Origin: Rhizobium leguminosarum
GTDB lineage: Bacteria > Pseudomonadota > Alphaproteobacteria > Rhizobiales > Rhizobiaceae
Assembly (NCBI RefSeq): GCF_002953715.1
Contig: NZ_CP025012.1
Location: 2,914,001 to 2,978,000 of the forward strand
Reading direction: 5' to 3'
Length of the DNA stretch: 64,000 nucleotides
How positions within the stretch are numbered: the stretch's first letter is position 1; each line of letters starts with the position of its first letter. The translations under genes were made by a program, and so were the position numbers. Shown here in pieces: positions 37,207 through 45,272 of this stretch. The notes under the pieces were generated by a model. The model had not been told where the DNA came from. It did no database searches and saw only the letters and a list, made by a program, of their open reading frames with translations.

Positions 37207-38112
37207 ATGGACAGCAGAATGAATGCCTGGACCTGGGGTCTACTGGTCCTGCTCGGCCTGATCTGGGGCGGCTCCTTCTTCTTTGCCCGCATCGCCGTCC
37301 AGCACGTACCGCCGCTGACCCTCGTCTTCTTCAGGCTGCTGCTCGCAGCGCTGGCGCTGCATATCTATATCGCCGGCCGTTTCGACTTCTATGCGATCCT
37401 CAAGGCCCGCTGGCGCGAATTCCTGATCCTCGGGCTCATCAACAATGCCCTGCCGCATGCGCTGATCTTCTTCGGCCAAACCCGCATCGGCGCCGGTCTT
37501 GCGGCGATCCTGAATGCGACGACACCGATCTGGACCGTGCTGATCGCCAACTACTTCACCTCAGACGAGAAGCTGTCGCCGGCAAAGATCGCCGGCTGCC
37601 TTGTCGGCCTGGTCGGAACGATCGTGCTGATCGGGCCCGGCATGTCGGCCGGTGGCGAAGCCCCGCTCTGGGCGCTGCTTCTTCCCGTGCTTGCCGCCAT
37701 CTCTTATGGTTTTGCCGCCACTTACGGCAAACGCTTCAAGAATGTTCCCGCCCCTGTCACCGCAGCCGGCCAGTTGACCGCCTCCTCACTGATTGCGCTG
37801 CCGCTGTCGCTACTGGCCGATCGTCCCTGGGCGCTTGCCGCACCACCGCTCGATGCCCTCCTCGCCATCCTGGCGCTGGCACTGCTGTCGACCGCCTTCG
37901 GCTACATCCTCTATTTCCGGATCATGGCGTCAGCCGGTGCCACCAACGCCTCGCTCGTCACCCTGCTGGTGCCGCCGAGCGCCATCCTTCTTGGCGTGCT
38001 CTTCCTCGGCGAAAGGCTTGCACTGGGTGAATTCGCCGGCATGGCGCTGATCGGTTTCGGCCTCGTCATTCTCGACGGCCGCGCCTACCGCATGCTGGCG
38101 AGAGCTGTTTGA
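37207..38112 (+). CDS. EamA/DMT superfamily transporter
   Basis: Ten-helix inner-membrane transporter, 301 residues with two EamA repeats (about 10-140 and 155-295). Typical motifs are LIWGGSFFFARIAVQ, PLTLVFFRLLLAA and, in the second repeat, AISYGFAATYGKRFK and LLVPPSAILLGVLFLGERL. GGAGGA lies 7 bases before the ATG. The substrate is unknown. Confidence 0.9.
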   Translation: MDSRMNAWTWGLLVLLGLIWGGSFFFARIAVQHVPPLTLVFFRLLLAALALHIYIAGRFDFYAILKARWREFLILGLINNALPHALIFFGQTRIGAGLAAILNATTPIWTVLIANYFTSDEKLSPAKIAGCLVGLVGTIVLIGPGMSAGGEAPLWALLLPVLAAISYGFAATYGKRFKNVPAPVTAAGQLTASSLIALPLSLLADRPWALAAPPLDALLAILALALLSTAFGYILYFRIMASAGATNASLVTLLVPPSAILLGVLFLGERLALGEFAGMALIGFGLVILDGRAYRMLARAV

Positions 38113-38193
38113 ACCGGTTGCGAATTTCGTATGTTTTCAACCGGTTGTCCATCCGCCATGTTTTAGACGCATAGGTAAATCCATGGTCGCCCG

Positions 38194-38212
38194 ATTTAAC
38201 GGCATGTTAAAT
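38194..38212 (+). promoter_or_regulatory. Palindrome with a perfect CtrA-type spacing
   Basis: ATTTAAC (38194-38200), 5 bases, GTTAAAT (38206-38212), a perfect inverted repeat. It contains TTAA-N7-TTAA at 38196-38210, an exact match to the CtrA full-site consensus. It lies upstream of the microprotein gene at 38375 and downstream of the transporter stop. Confidence 0.5.
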
Positions 38213-38240
38213 TGTGTGAACAAAAATTTGTTGAAAATTA

Positions 38241-38254
38241 TTGATTTATATCAA
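38241..38254 (+). promoter_or_regulatory. FNR/FixK-type anaerobox
   Basis: TTGAT-TTAT-ATCAA, a perfect match to the TTGAT-N4-ATCAA consensus of FnrN/FixK regulators. A TATTCG element at 38271-38276 could be the -10, which would place the box near -41 as in class II activation. The only downstream gene in this direction is the microprotein at 38375. Confidence 0.8.
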
Positions 38255-38374
38255 AGGCTTGCAAGACCCCTATTCGACTTATCCACCGAACCGTTCTGCA
38301 GCGCAGCATAAGATCTGCTTCCCAACCGACATATTTCAGACATATTATTGGCCGGTTAACGCGAGGAGACAGAC

Positions 38375-38452
38375 ATGGGACTCACGCAATCCTTGAATGT
38401 TCTGTTGGTCAGTGCAGCGTTTGCTTTCGTCTTGTCCATGCTCTTCATCTGA
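38375..38452 (+). CDS. 25-residue single-pass membrane microprotein
   Basis: Begins MGLTQSLN and ends SMLFI. About 18 of 25 residues are hydrophobic (LLVSAAFAFVLSMLF), enough for one transmembrane helix with almost no soluble part. GAGGAG lies 7 bases before the ATG, a strong ribosome site. A 260-base AT-rich region with an FNR-type box precedes it, and a perfect-stem terminator follows 69 bases after the stop, so this is a complete small transcription unit. Function unknown. Small helices of this kind often tune respiratory oxidases or transporters, which would suit oxygen control, but that is inference. Confidence 0.75.
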   Translation: MGLTQSLNVLLVSAAFAFVLSMLFI

Positions 38453-38520
38453 GCTGGCCGACGAAAGTGTAATGACTGATAGTGCCTAAACTCCTGAATA
38501 GCTGATCAATCCGCCAACGA

Positions 38521-38556
38521 AAAAGCGCATGTCCCGCCCGACATGCGCTTTTCACT
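38521..38556. terminator. Bidirectional terminator between the microprotein gene and metF
   Basis: Perfect 13-bp stem AAAAGCGCATGTC (38521-38533) and GACATGCGCTTTT (38540-38552), loop of 6, with T-rich tails on both strands. It can end the microprotein transcript on the plus strand and the sahR-metF transcript on the minus strand. Confidence 0.92.
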
Positions 38557-38564
38557 TTTACGGC

Positions 38565-38592
38565 GCCGCGCGTCTTTTCAAACGCGCAAAGA
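38565..38592. repeat. Short hairpin of the rhizobial intergenic family
   Basis: GCGCGT-CTTTTCAA-ACGCGC then CAAAGA, the same first module as the elements at 24271 and 49889. It abuts the metF stop codon. Confidence 0.6.
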
Positions 38593-39495
38593 TCAGGCGG
38601 CTGCGCCCGCACTTTTTGTTTCCCGGCGGGATATGCCGAGATTGTCGAGCACGGCGGAAACCAGCGGCGCACGATTCATCGTATAGAGATGGAAATCATG
38701 GATGCCGCGCCGGACGAGATCCTCGATCTGTTCGGCAGCGACTTCGGCGGCAACCTTCGCCCGCTCCTCGGGCTTGTCGTCGAAGCCTGCGAAGCGCTCG
38801 TCGAGGAAGGCAGGGATGATGGTGCCGCAGGCGCCGGCAAAACGCTTCAGCTGCGTCAGGTTCTGGATCGGCATGATGCCGGGCACAACAGGGATCGAGA
38901 TGCCGGCACCGCGCACCCGCTCCAGGTAACGCTCGAAATTGTCGTTGTCGAAGAAGAACTGCGTCAGTGCCCGGTCGGCGCCATTGTCGGCCTTGCGCTT
39001 CAGCATGTCGATATCGGCCGCCGTATCGCGGCTTTCCGGGTGTTTTTCCGGATAGGCGGAAACCGAAATCTCGAAATCACCGATTTCCTTCAGGCCGGCC
39101 ACCAGCTCCGCCGCATTGGCGTAACCGCCGGGATGCGGCTGGTAGGGCGCACCAGCGCCGCCAGGCGCATCGCCGCGCAGCGCTACGAAATGCGTCACGC
39201 CGGCTTTGCGGAACGTGTCGACCACCTGATGCGTCTCTTCCTTCGTCGCGCCGACACAGGTGAGATGCGAGGCGGTGGCAAGCGGCGTCTGCGACAGGAA
39301 GCGCGTGACCGTGGTCAGCGTCGGCGCTCTGGTGGTGCCGCCGGCGCCATAGGTTACCGAGACGAAATCCGGGTCCCAGTCCTGCAGTTCGCTGACGGTA
39401 TGCCAGAGCTGCCCTTCCATCTCCTCCGATTTCGGCGGGAAGAATTCGAAGGAGACCCTGATGTTGCGGCCGCGCGCATCGTTTTTCAAAACCAT
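38593..39495 (-). CDS. metF: 5,10-methylenetetrahydrofolate reductase
   Basis: Flavoenzyme that makes 5-methyl-THF for methionine synthesis. The 300-residue product has VSFEFFPPKSEEME near the N-terminus (catalytic Glu), FVSVTYGAGGTTRAPT, HLTCVGATKEE, FVALRGDAPGG and the FAD-site region LTQFFFDNDNFERYL. GGAGG precedes ATG 39495, which lies one base after the sahR stop, so the two are one operon. Confidence 0.95.
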   Translation of the reverse strand: MVLKNDARGRNIRVSFEFFPPKSEEMEGQLWHTVSELQDWDPDFVSVTYGAGGTTRAPTLTTVTRFLSQTPLATASHLTCVGATKEETHQVVDTFRKAGVTHFVALRGDAPGGAGAPYQPHPGGYANAAELVAGLKEIGDFEISVSAYPEKHPESRDTAADIDMLKRKADNGADRALTQFFFDNDNFERYLERVRGAGISIPVVPGIMPIQNLTQLKRFAGACGTIIPAFLDERFAGFDDKPEERAKVAAEVAAEQIEDLVRRGIHDFHLYTMNRAPLVSAVLDNLGISRRETKSAGAAA

Positions 39496-39496
39496 G

Positions 39497-40522
39497 TCAT
39501 ACCCTCCCGGCAAATGTAGGTTCGGCGCCTTCGCTCGTCTGCGAAGCCATGAGGCGCCTCGGATCGCGCGCGAGCCAGACGGTGACCGTCAACCCCTGCC
39601 CGCTTTGCTGACCCGGATGAAGATCGACGACCTGCTCGACGTCGAGCCCGGCCTTGCGCAACCAGTCGGACATCGCCTGGTGCGAAAAACCGAGACGGAC
39701 ATGCGCATGCTCGTCGCGGAGATATTCGAGCGTGTGCGGCGCAAGGTCGATGACCACGAGCCGGCCGCCCGGCCGGAGCATGCGCGCCGCTTCCGCGATC
39801 GCAATCTCCGGCTGATCGAAGAAATGCAGCACCTGATGGATCGTCACCAGATCGAAATCCTGTCCCTCGAACGGCAGGTTCAGGATATCGGCGTGGCGCA
39901 CGGTGGCCTTGGTGATGCGGGACTTGTCGAGATTGGCGCGCGCCACGCTCAGCATGTCGCGGCTGGCATCAACGCCGGTCGCCCGCCGGTAGAGCCCGGA
40001 CAGGAGTTCGAGGATGCGGCCGGTGCCGGTGCCGAGATCGAGCAGCGAGTCGATCGGCTGGCTGCCGAGCAGCCGGATGACGGCGGCGTCGACCTCCTCA
40101 TCGGCCGCATGCAGGCGGCGAAGCTCGTCCCATTCGGCCGCGTTGCGGCTGAAATAGGCCTGCGCCCGCTCGGCGCGCTGGCGCTTGACCTGCGAAAGCC
40201 GCTCGCCGTCGCGAAGGATGGTCGGATCGTTCTCGGAAACATGCTTGAGCAGCGCCCGCACCAGCATGGCGGCCTTGCCGTCCTGCTTCAGGCGGAAATA
40301 GGCCCAGGCGCCCTCCTGGTAGCGTTCGATCAGTTCGGCCTCGCCGAGCAGCTTCAGGTGACGGGAGATGCGCGGCTGGGATTGGCCGAGAATTTCGGTA
40401 AGATCGGTCACCGTCAGGTCGCCGCCGTCAAGAAGCGCCAGAAGACGCAGGCGCGTGGGCTCTCCGGCCGCCTTCAAGACGTCCACCAGCGCATCCAGTC
40501 CAAGCTTCAAGGGTTCGCTCAT
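39497..40522 (-). CDS. sahR: ArsR-family regulator fused to a SAM methyltransferase domain (SahR type)
   Basis: Two-domain protein of 341 residues: ArsR winged helix at about 10-95 (AAGEPTRLRLLALLDGG, LTEILGQSQPRISRHLKLL) and a class I methyltransferase fold at about 140-315 with motif I LLDLGTGTGRIL. Proteins with this architecture (SahR) sense S-adenosylhomocysteine and control methionine-cycle genes. The metF partner and the palindromic operator upstream fit. Start at 40522 with GGAT upstream. Whether the C-terminal domain still methylates anything is unknown. Confidence 0.85.
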   Translation of the reverse strand: MSEPLKLGLDALVDVLKAAGEPTRLRLLALLDGGDLTVTDLTEILGQSQPRISRHLKLLGEAELIERYQEGAWAYFRLKQDGKAAMLVRALLKHVSENDPTILRDGERLSQVKRQRAERAQAYFSRNAAEWDELRRLHAADEEVDAAVIRLLGSQPIDSLLDLGTGTGRILELLSGLYRRATGVDASRDMLSVARANLDKSRITKATVRHADILNLPFEGQDFDLVTIHQVLHFFDQPEIAIAEAARMLRPGGRLVVIDLAPHTLEYLRDEHAHVRLGFSHQAMSDWLRKAGLDVEQVVDLHPGQQSGQGLTVTVWLARDPRRLMASQTSEGAEPTFAGRV

Positions 40523-40540
40523 CTTCGATCCAATCAAGAT

Positions 40541-40556
40541 ATAAAGATATCTTTAT
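40541..40556. promoter_or_regulatory. SahR-type operator palindrome
   Basis: ATAAAGATATCTTTAT, a perfect 16-base palindrome, 18 bases before the sahR start. Position and symmetry suit autoregulation of sahR-metF by the ArsR-type dimer. The core GATATC is shared with described SahR motifs. Confidence 0.8.
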
Positions 40557-40636
40557 GTGATTTGAAAAGCGGTGGCAAGCGAGAATTCGCTCTCTCCACG
40601 AAATTGCCTGCTCAAATTGCGACAGAGCCAGACATG

Positions 40637-40661
40637 AAAAAGCCCCGGCCGAACCGGGGCT
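40637..40661 (-). terminator. Rho-independent terminator of ettA
   Basis: Stem AGCCCCGG and CCGGGGCT (40641-40648 with 40654-40661), loop of 5. On the minus strand it is followed by TTTT. It starts 27 bases after the ettA stop. Confidence 0.9.
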
Positions 40662-40688
40662 CTCGCAAGCGAAAACAGCTGGAATAAT

Positions 40689-42338
40689 TCAGCGCGTCAG
40701 ACGCTTGTGGGCCTGGCTGCCCGGGTTAAGGGCGTCGGGGCCAAGGCGGCGCACCTTGTCCTGTTCATAATCCTCGAAGTTGCCTTCGAACCATTCGACA
40801 TGGCCGTCGCCTTCGAAAGCGAGGATATGCGTCGCCAGACGGTCGAGGAACATGCGATCGTGGCTGATGATGATGGCGCAGCCGGCGAAATTCTCAAGCG
40901 CGTTTTCCAGGGCACCCAGCGTTTCCGTATCGAGGTCGTTGGTCGGTTCGTCGAGCAGCAGAACGTTGCCGCCGGCTTTCAGCATCTTGGCAAGGTGAAC
41001 ACGGTTGCGCTGACCACCCGAGAGATTGCCGACCTTCTGCTGCTGATCGCCGCCCTTGAAGTTGAAGGCGCCGCAATAGGCACGGGAGTTCATGTCGAAT
41101 TTGCCGAGCTTGATGATTTCGGCGCCGCCGGAGATTTCCTCCCAGACCGTCTTGTCGGCCGCAAGGGTGTCACGGCTCTGGTCGACATAACCGAGATGCA
41201 CGGTCTCGCCGATGCGGATCGAACCGCCATCCGGCGTTTCCTGGCCAGTAATCATCCTGAATAGCGTCGTCTTACCGGCGCCGTTCGGGCCGATGATGCC
41301 GACGATGCCGCCCGGCGGCAGCTTGATCGACAGATCGTTGATCAGCGTGCGGCCCTCGAAGCCCTTGGTGATGCCGTCCATCTCGATGACCACCTGGCCG
41401 AGCCGCTCGCTGACCGGGATGATGATCTGCGCGTCGCCGGGACGCTGCTTCTCGGCGGCATCCACCAACTGCTCGTAGGACTTGATACGCGCCTTGGACT
41501 TGGCCTGACGGGCCTTCGGGCTGGAAGCGATCCATTCCTGTTCGCGGCTGATCGCCTTCTGGCGCGATGCGTCTTCGCGGCTTTCCTGCAACATGCGCTT
41601 GGCTTTCGCCTGCAGGTAGGCCGAATAGTTGCCTTCGTAGGGAATGCCACGGCCGCGGTCGAGTTCGAGGATCCAGCCGGTGACGTTATCCAGGAAGTAG
41701 CGATCGTGGGTAATCATCATCACGGCGCCCGGATAGTCGCGCAGATGTTTTTCGAGCCAGGCGATGGTTTCGGCGTCCAGGTGGTTGGTCGGTTCGTCGA
41801 GCAGCAGCAGATCCGGCTGCGAAAGCAGCAGGCGGCAGAGCGCGACACGGCGTCGCTCACCACCCGAAAGGCTGGTGACATCGGCGTCACGCGGCGGGCA
41901 GCGTAGCGCTTCCATCGCCATTTCGACCTGGCTTTCCAGATCCCAGAGGTTCTGGCTGTCGATGACGTCCTGAAGCTTGGCGCCCTCTTCCGCCGTCTCA
42001 TCGGAATAGTTCATCATCAATTCGTTGTAGCGATCGAGGACAGCCGTCTTCGAGGCAACGCCTTCCATGACGTTCTCGAACACCGTCTTGTTTGCATCGA
42101 GGTGCGGCTCCTGCTCTAGGTAGCCGACCGTCGCACCTTCGGCGAGCCAGGCTTCGCCGGTATATTCCTTGTCCTGGCCCGCGATGATGCGCAGTACGGT
42201 GGATTTACCCGCGCCGTTCGGACCGAGGATACCGATCTTGGCATCGGGGTAGAACGAAAGGTGGATATTCTCCAGGATCTTCTTGTTGCCATAGGCCTTG
42301 TTGAGGCCTGACATATGATAGATGAACTGACGTGCCAT
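40689..42338 (-). CDS. ettA: Energy-dependent translational throttle protein EttA (ABC-F)
   Basis: Cytoplasmic ABC-F ATPase acting at the ribosomal E site. The 549-residue product has two ABC domains without membrane segments: Walker A GPNGAGKST (about 39) and GPNGAGKTT (about 345), signatures LSGGERRR and LSGGQRNR, Walker B LLLLDEPTNHLD and VLLLDEPTNDLD. The linker between them is charged (KAKRMLQESREDASRQKAISREQEW). Length and the MARQFIYHMSGLNKAYG start match EttA. Confidence 0.94.
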   Translation of the reverse strand: MARQFIYHMSGLNKAYGNKKILENIHLSFYPDAKIGILGPNGAGKSTVLRIIAGQDKEYTGEAWLAEGATVGYLEQEPHLDANKTVFENVMEGVASKTAVLDRYNELMMNYSDETAEEGAKLQDVIDSQNLWDLESQVEMAMEALRCPPRDADVTSLSGGERRRVALCRLLLSQPDLLLLDEPTNHLDAETIAWLEKHLRDYPGAVMMITHDRYFLDNVTGWILELDRGRGIPYEGNYSAYLQAKAKRMLQESREDASRQKAISREQEWIASSPKARQAKSKARIKSYEQLVDAAEKQRPGDAQIIIPVSERLGQVVIEMDGITKGFEGRTLINDLSIKLPPGGIVGIIGPNGAGKTTLFRMITGQETPDGGSIRIGETVHLGYVDQSRDTLAADKTVWEEISGGAEIIKLGKFDMNSRAYCGAFNFKGGDQQQKVGNLSGGQRNRVHLAKMLKAGGNVLLLDEPTNDLDTETLGALENALENFAGCAIIISHDRMFLDRLATHILAFEGDGHVEWFEGNFEDYEQDKVRRLGPDALNPGSQAHKRLTR

Positions 42339-42436
42339 GATGCGCTGCTCCGGGCGGGAAACTTCGATTGTGCCGCTATGTAGGCGAAACAGCGCCTGCG
42401 GGCAACGTCGAAACCCGGTTTACTCAGGAATTCCGG

Positions 42437-43177
42437 TCAAAAGCCCGCAGCGTCGACGACGCCTTCGTCGCAGCCGAACGAGGTTTTTCCAGCGCCCTGG
42501 ATCAGATCGGCAAGCCCGGCACTTTTCGCCGAAGCCGCTCCGGCAGCTTCCGAAAGCCCGATCGTCAGCTCGCTGATCATCCTGATATTGCCGGCCCGCC
42601 GGCAGCTCATCTTGACACGATCGCCGGCACCCGGCCCGAAGCTCTTGTCGAAAGCCGCCTTGATCGCTTCGGCCTTGACCGGCTTGCCGATATTGGCAGC
42701 GAAGAGATCGCGCACGGCCGACGCGTTGAGTGCGCCCACGAGATGCACACCGACGCCGAAATAGTCGTCGGCACTCATCTTCGTGCAGGTGCCGTGCTTC
42801 ACCCATTCATGCCGTTCCAGGCCGGATTGCGTGCCGGGCATCGCCTTGGCAAGCGCCGTCTTCGTCTCCGCTGCAAGCGTGACCTCCGGCAGCTTGTTCC
42901 AGTCGCCGTCCTTGTCGGCGGTCTTCTGATCGGCGCTTACGCCGCAATAATCCTGCCGCATCGGCCAGAGCCCGTGCAACGAGAAGTTCGTCGCGTCAGG
43001 GCGCTCGCCGGTCTGGCTCGCGCATTCAGCCTTCTTCTGGTTTGTCTGGCAAAAAGCCGGCTGCCAGCTTGCCGCCAGAATGAAGCGGGTGCGCCCGCCG
43101 GCCTCCTGCGCCACGGCAGCGCCGGCAATAACCATCGACACAGCGAACGACAAAGTACGCAACTGCATGCTGCTCAT
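42437..43177 (-). CDS. Ribonuclease T2 family protein
   Basis: Secreted or periplasmic endoribonuclease, 246 residues. A signal peptide covers about 1-24 (ends AGAAVAQ). The two catalytic segments are present: CAS1 FSLHGLWP and CAS2 ERHEWVKHGTC, each with its His. Paired cysteines are seen as in RNase I. ATG 43177 has GGGGGTTGAA just upstream; an ATG three codons later is also possible. Confidence 0.92.
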   Translation of the reverse strand: MSSMQLRTLSFAVSMVIAGAAVAQEAGGRTRFILAASWQPAFCQTNQKKAECASQTGERPDATNFSLHGLWPMRQDYCGVSADQKTADKDGDWNKLPEVTLAAETKTALAKAMPGTQSGLERHEWVKHGTCTKMSADDYFGVGVHLVGALNASAVRDLFAANIGKPVKAEAIKAAFDKSFGPGAGDRVKMSCRRAGNIRMISELTIGLSEAAGAASAKSAGLADLIQGAGKTSFGCDEGVVDAAGF

Positions 43178-43335
43178 TTCAACCCCCAAAAAAGAACAAT
43201 ACAGGAACAAATAAGCATGAAGATTGAAAGGCCGCAACCCTGAATCGCAACAAGGCCGCAATTTGTTATCGAATAATCAAGCGCCCATGTTGCAATTACC
43301 CGGCGATCTGGTCTGTTGCCGCCGGGAGGATCCAC

Positions 43336-44265
43336 ATGTTTGCTGAAACGCAAAGGCTCGTCGTGCCGGGGGCGTCGCTGGCCTATCACCATGCCGAGGC
43401 CGAAGCTGCGGCCCGCGGCATCCTATTGATATCGCATGGCTTGGCCGAGCATTCGAAACGATACCGCTCCTTTGCCGAGGCGATGGCAGTGCGCGGCTAT
43501 CACGTCTATGCCCACGATCATCGCGGCCACGGCGAGACGACGGCACCCGATGCGCCGATCGGCCGCTTTGCCCGGCGCGGCGGGGTCGAAAGGGTGATCG
43601 GCGACGTCATCGCCATGCGCGGCCATGCGGCCTCCCGCCATCCCGGCCTGCCGGTGATCCTCTTCGGCCATTCGATGGGCGGCCTCATCGCCCTCAATGC
43701 TGCCGTCACGGCTCCGGCCGACTTCCACGCAGTCGCCGTCTGGAATTCGAATTTCGCCGTCGGTCTTGCCGGCCGCGCCGCCCAGGCGATCCTGCTTGCC
43801 GAGCGCATGGTGAAGGGCTCCGACGTACCGAGCGGCCTGCTGCCGAAGCTTACCTTCGGCGCCTGGGGCAAATCCATTCCCGGCCGTCGCACCGAGTTCG
43901 ACTGGCTGTCGCGCAGACCTGATGAAGTCGATAAATATATCACCGATCCACTCTGCGGCTTCGACGCCTCAGTCTCCCTCTGGCTCGATCTCTTCGACCT
44001 GACCTTCCGCGCGCCGCAAAAGATCCATCTCGACCGGCTGCCGCGGGGCATGCCGATCCATCTCGTCGGCGGCGGAGAGGACCCGGCGACGGAGCGTGGA
44101 AAAGCCGTGCTCTGGCTGTCAAATCATTTGAAAGGCCGGGGCTTCTCTCGTATCAGCACTCAGATATATCAGGACATGCGACACGAAACGCTGAATGAGA
44201 TCGGCGCGGATGCGGCGATCGCAGCCTTCGCCGAGTGGTGCGACAGGGCCGTCGCGAGATCCTGA
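43336..44265 (+). CDS. Alpha/beta hydrolase (lysophospholipase / monoglyceride lipase-like)
   Basis: The 309-residue product of the Hydrolase_4 family has ILLISHGLAEHSKRY (oxyanion region), YAHDHRGHGETTAP and the nucleophile elbow LFGHSMGGL. A late HETLNE supplies the catalytic His. It probably hydrolyses lysophospholipids or monoacylglycerols. GGGAGG precedes the ATG. It is followed by a DMT transporter gene after 33 bases. Confidence 0.87.
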   Translation: MFAETQRLVVPGASLAYHHAEAEAAARGILLISHGLAEHSKRYRSFAEAMAVRGYHVYAHDHRGHGETTAPDAPIGRFARRGGVERVIGDVIAMRGHAASRHPGLPVILFGHSMGGLIALNAAVTAPADFHAVAVWNSNFAVGLAGRAAQAILLAERMVKGSDVPSGLLPKLTFGAWGKSIPGRRTEFDWLSRRPDEVDKYITDPLCGFDASVSLWLDLFDLTFRAPQKIHLDRLPRGMPIHLVGGGEDPATERGKAVLWLSNHLKGRGFSRISTQIYQDMRHETLNEIGADAAIAAFAEWCDRAVARS

Positions 44266-44298
44266 GCGACCAATATCCTTAGTCACAGGGATTTCATC

Positions 44299-45255
44299 AT
44301 GAACAGCACCTCCGCCCGCCCCGTTTCGTCCGCCTCCGACGTGACGATGGGGCTTGTGCTGATGGTTCTCTCGGTGATGGTCTCGCCGCTCATCGATATT
44401 TTTGCCAAGCTTGCGATCACGACCGTGCCATCCGGGGAGATCACCGCCGGCCGTTTCATCGTCCAGGCGCTCTGCATGCTGCCACTCGTGATATGGCGGC
44501 GCAGCTTCGCCGATTTCTCCTGGCGACAGAGCTTGTTCCATGCCATCCGCGGCGCGATCATCACCGTCTCGATGATCTCCTTCGTCACGACTCTGAAATA
44601 TATGGCGGTCGCCGACGCAATCGCGATCTTCTTCGTCGAGCCGATCATGGTGACGATCCTCGGTGGCATCTTCCTGAAGGAGACGATCGGCTGGCGGCGT
44701 TATACCGCCTGCGGCGTCGGCTTTTTCGGGGCGATGCTGATCATCCAGCCGAGTTTCGAAGAGGTCGGCTACATCGCGCTTCTGCCTGTCGTCAGCGCGC
44801 TCTGCATCGCCATCTTCGTGCTGATGACCCGCGCCCTCTCGCGGAGGGAAGACCCCTGGTCGATGCAGTTCCAGATGAGCATCTGGGGCCTGGTCTTCTG
44901 TGTCCTCCTGCTTTTCCTGGGTCAGGGAACCGGCTCCGACCTCTTCGATCCGGTCATGCCGGAAGGCCGCGCCTGGTTCTATGTCGCCGGCGTCGGCGCC
45001 ATGGCCGCAATCACCGGCATCCTCGGCGTCTATGCCTATCGCGCAGCACCGGCCTCGACGCTGGCACCGCTGCAATATCTCGAGATCGTCTCGGCAACGA
45101 TCTTCGCCTGGTTGGTCTTCGGCGACTTTCCGGATGCGGTCAAATGGCTCGGCATTGCCATCATCGTGGCATCTGGCTTCTACATCCTCTGGCGCGAGCG
45201 CCGCTTTGCTTCAAAGCCTGTATCCGATACATCTGAGGTGACGCTGGCACCGTAG
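44299..45255 (+). CDS. EamA/DMT superfamily transporter
   Basis: Ten-helix inner-membrane permease of 318 residues, unlike the one at 37207 in sequence. It has GEITAGRFIVQALCMLP and VADAIAIFFVEPIMVTILGGIFLKETIGWRR in the first repeat and APASTLAPLQYLEIVSATIFAWLVFGDFPD in the second. The substrate is unknown. It ends 17 bases before the CoA-transferase gene, so the two are probably co-transcribed. Confidence 0.9.
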   Translation: MNSTSARPVSSASDVTMGLVLMVLSVMVSPLIDIFAKLAITTVPSGEITAGRFIVQALCMLPLVIWRRSFADFSWRQSLFHAIRGAIITVSMISFVTTLKYMAVADAIAIFFVEPIMVTILGGIFLKETIGWRRYTACGVGFFGAMLIIQPSFEEVGYIALLPVVSALCIAIFVLMTRALSRREDPWSMQFQMSIWGLVFCVLLLFLGQGTGSDLFDPVMPEGRAWFYVAGVGAMAAITGILGVYAYRAAPASTLAPLQYLEIVSATIFAWLVFGDFPDAVKWLGIAIIVASGFYILWRERRFASKPVSDTSEVTLAP

Positions 45256-45272
45256 ACATTGCCGGGAGGAAC

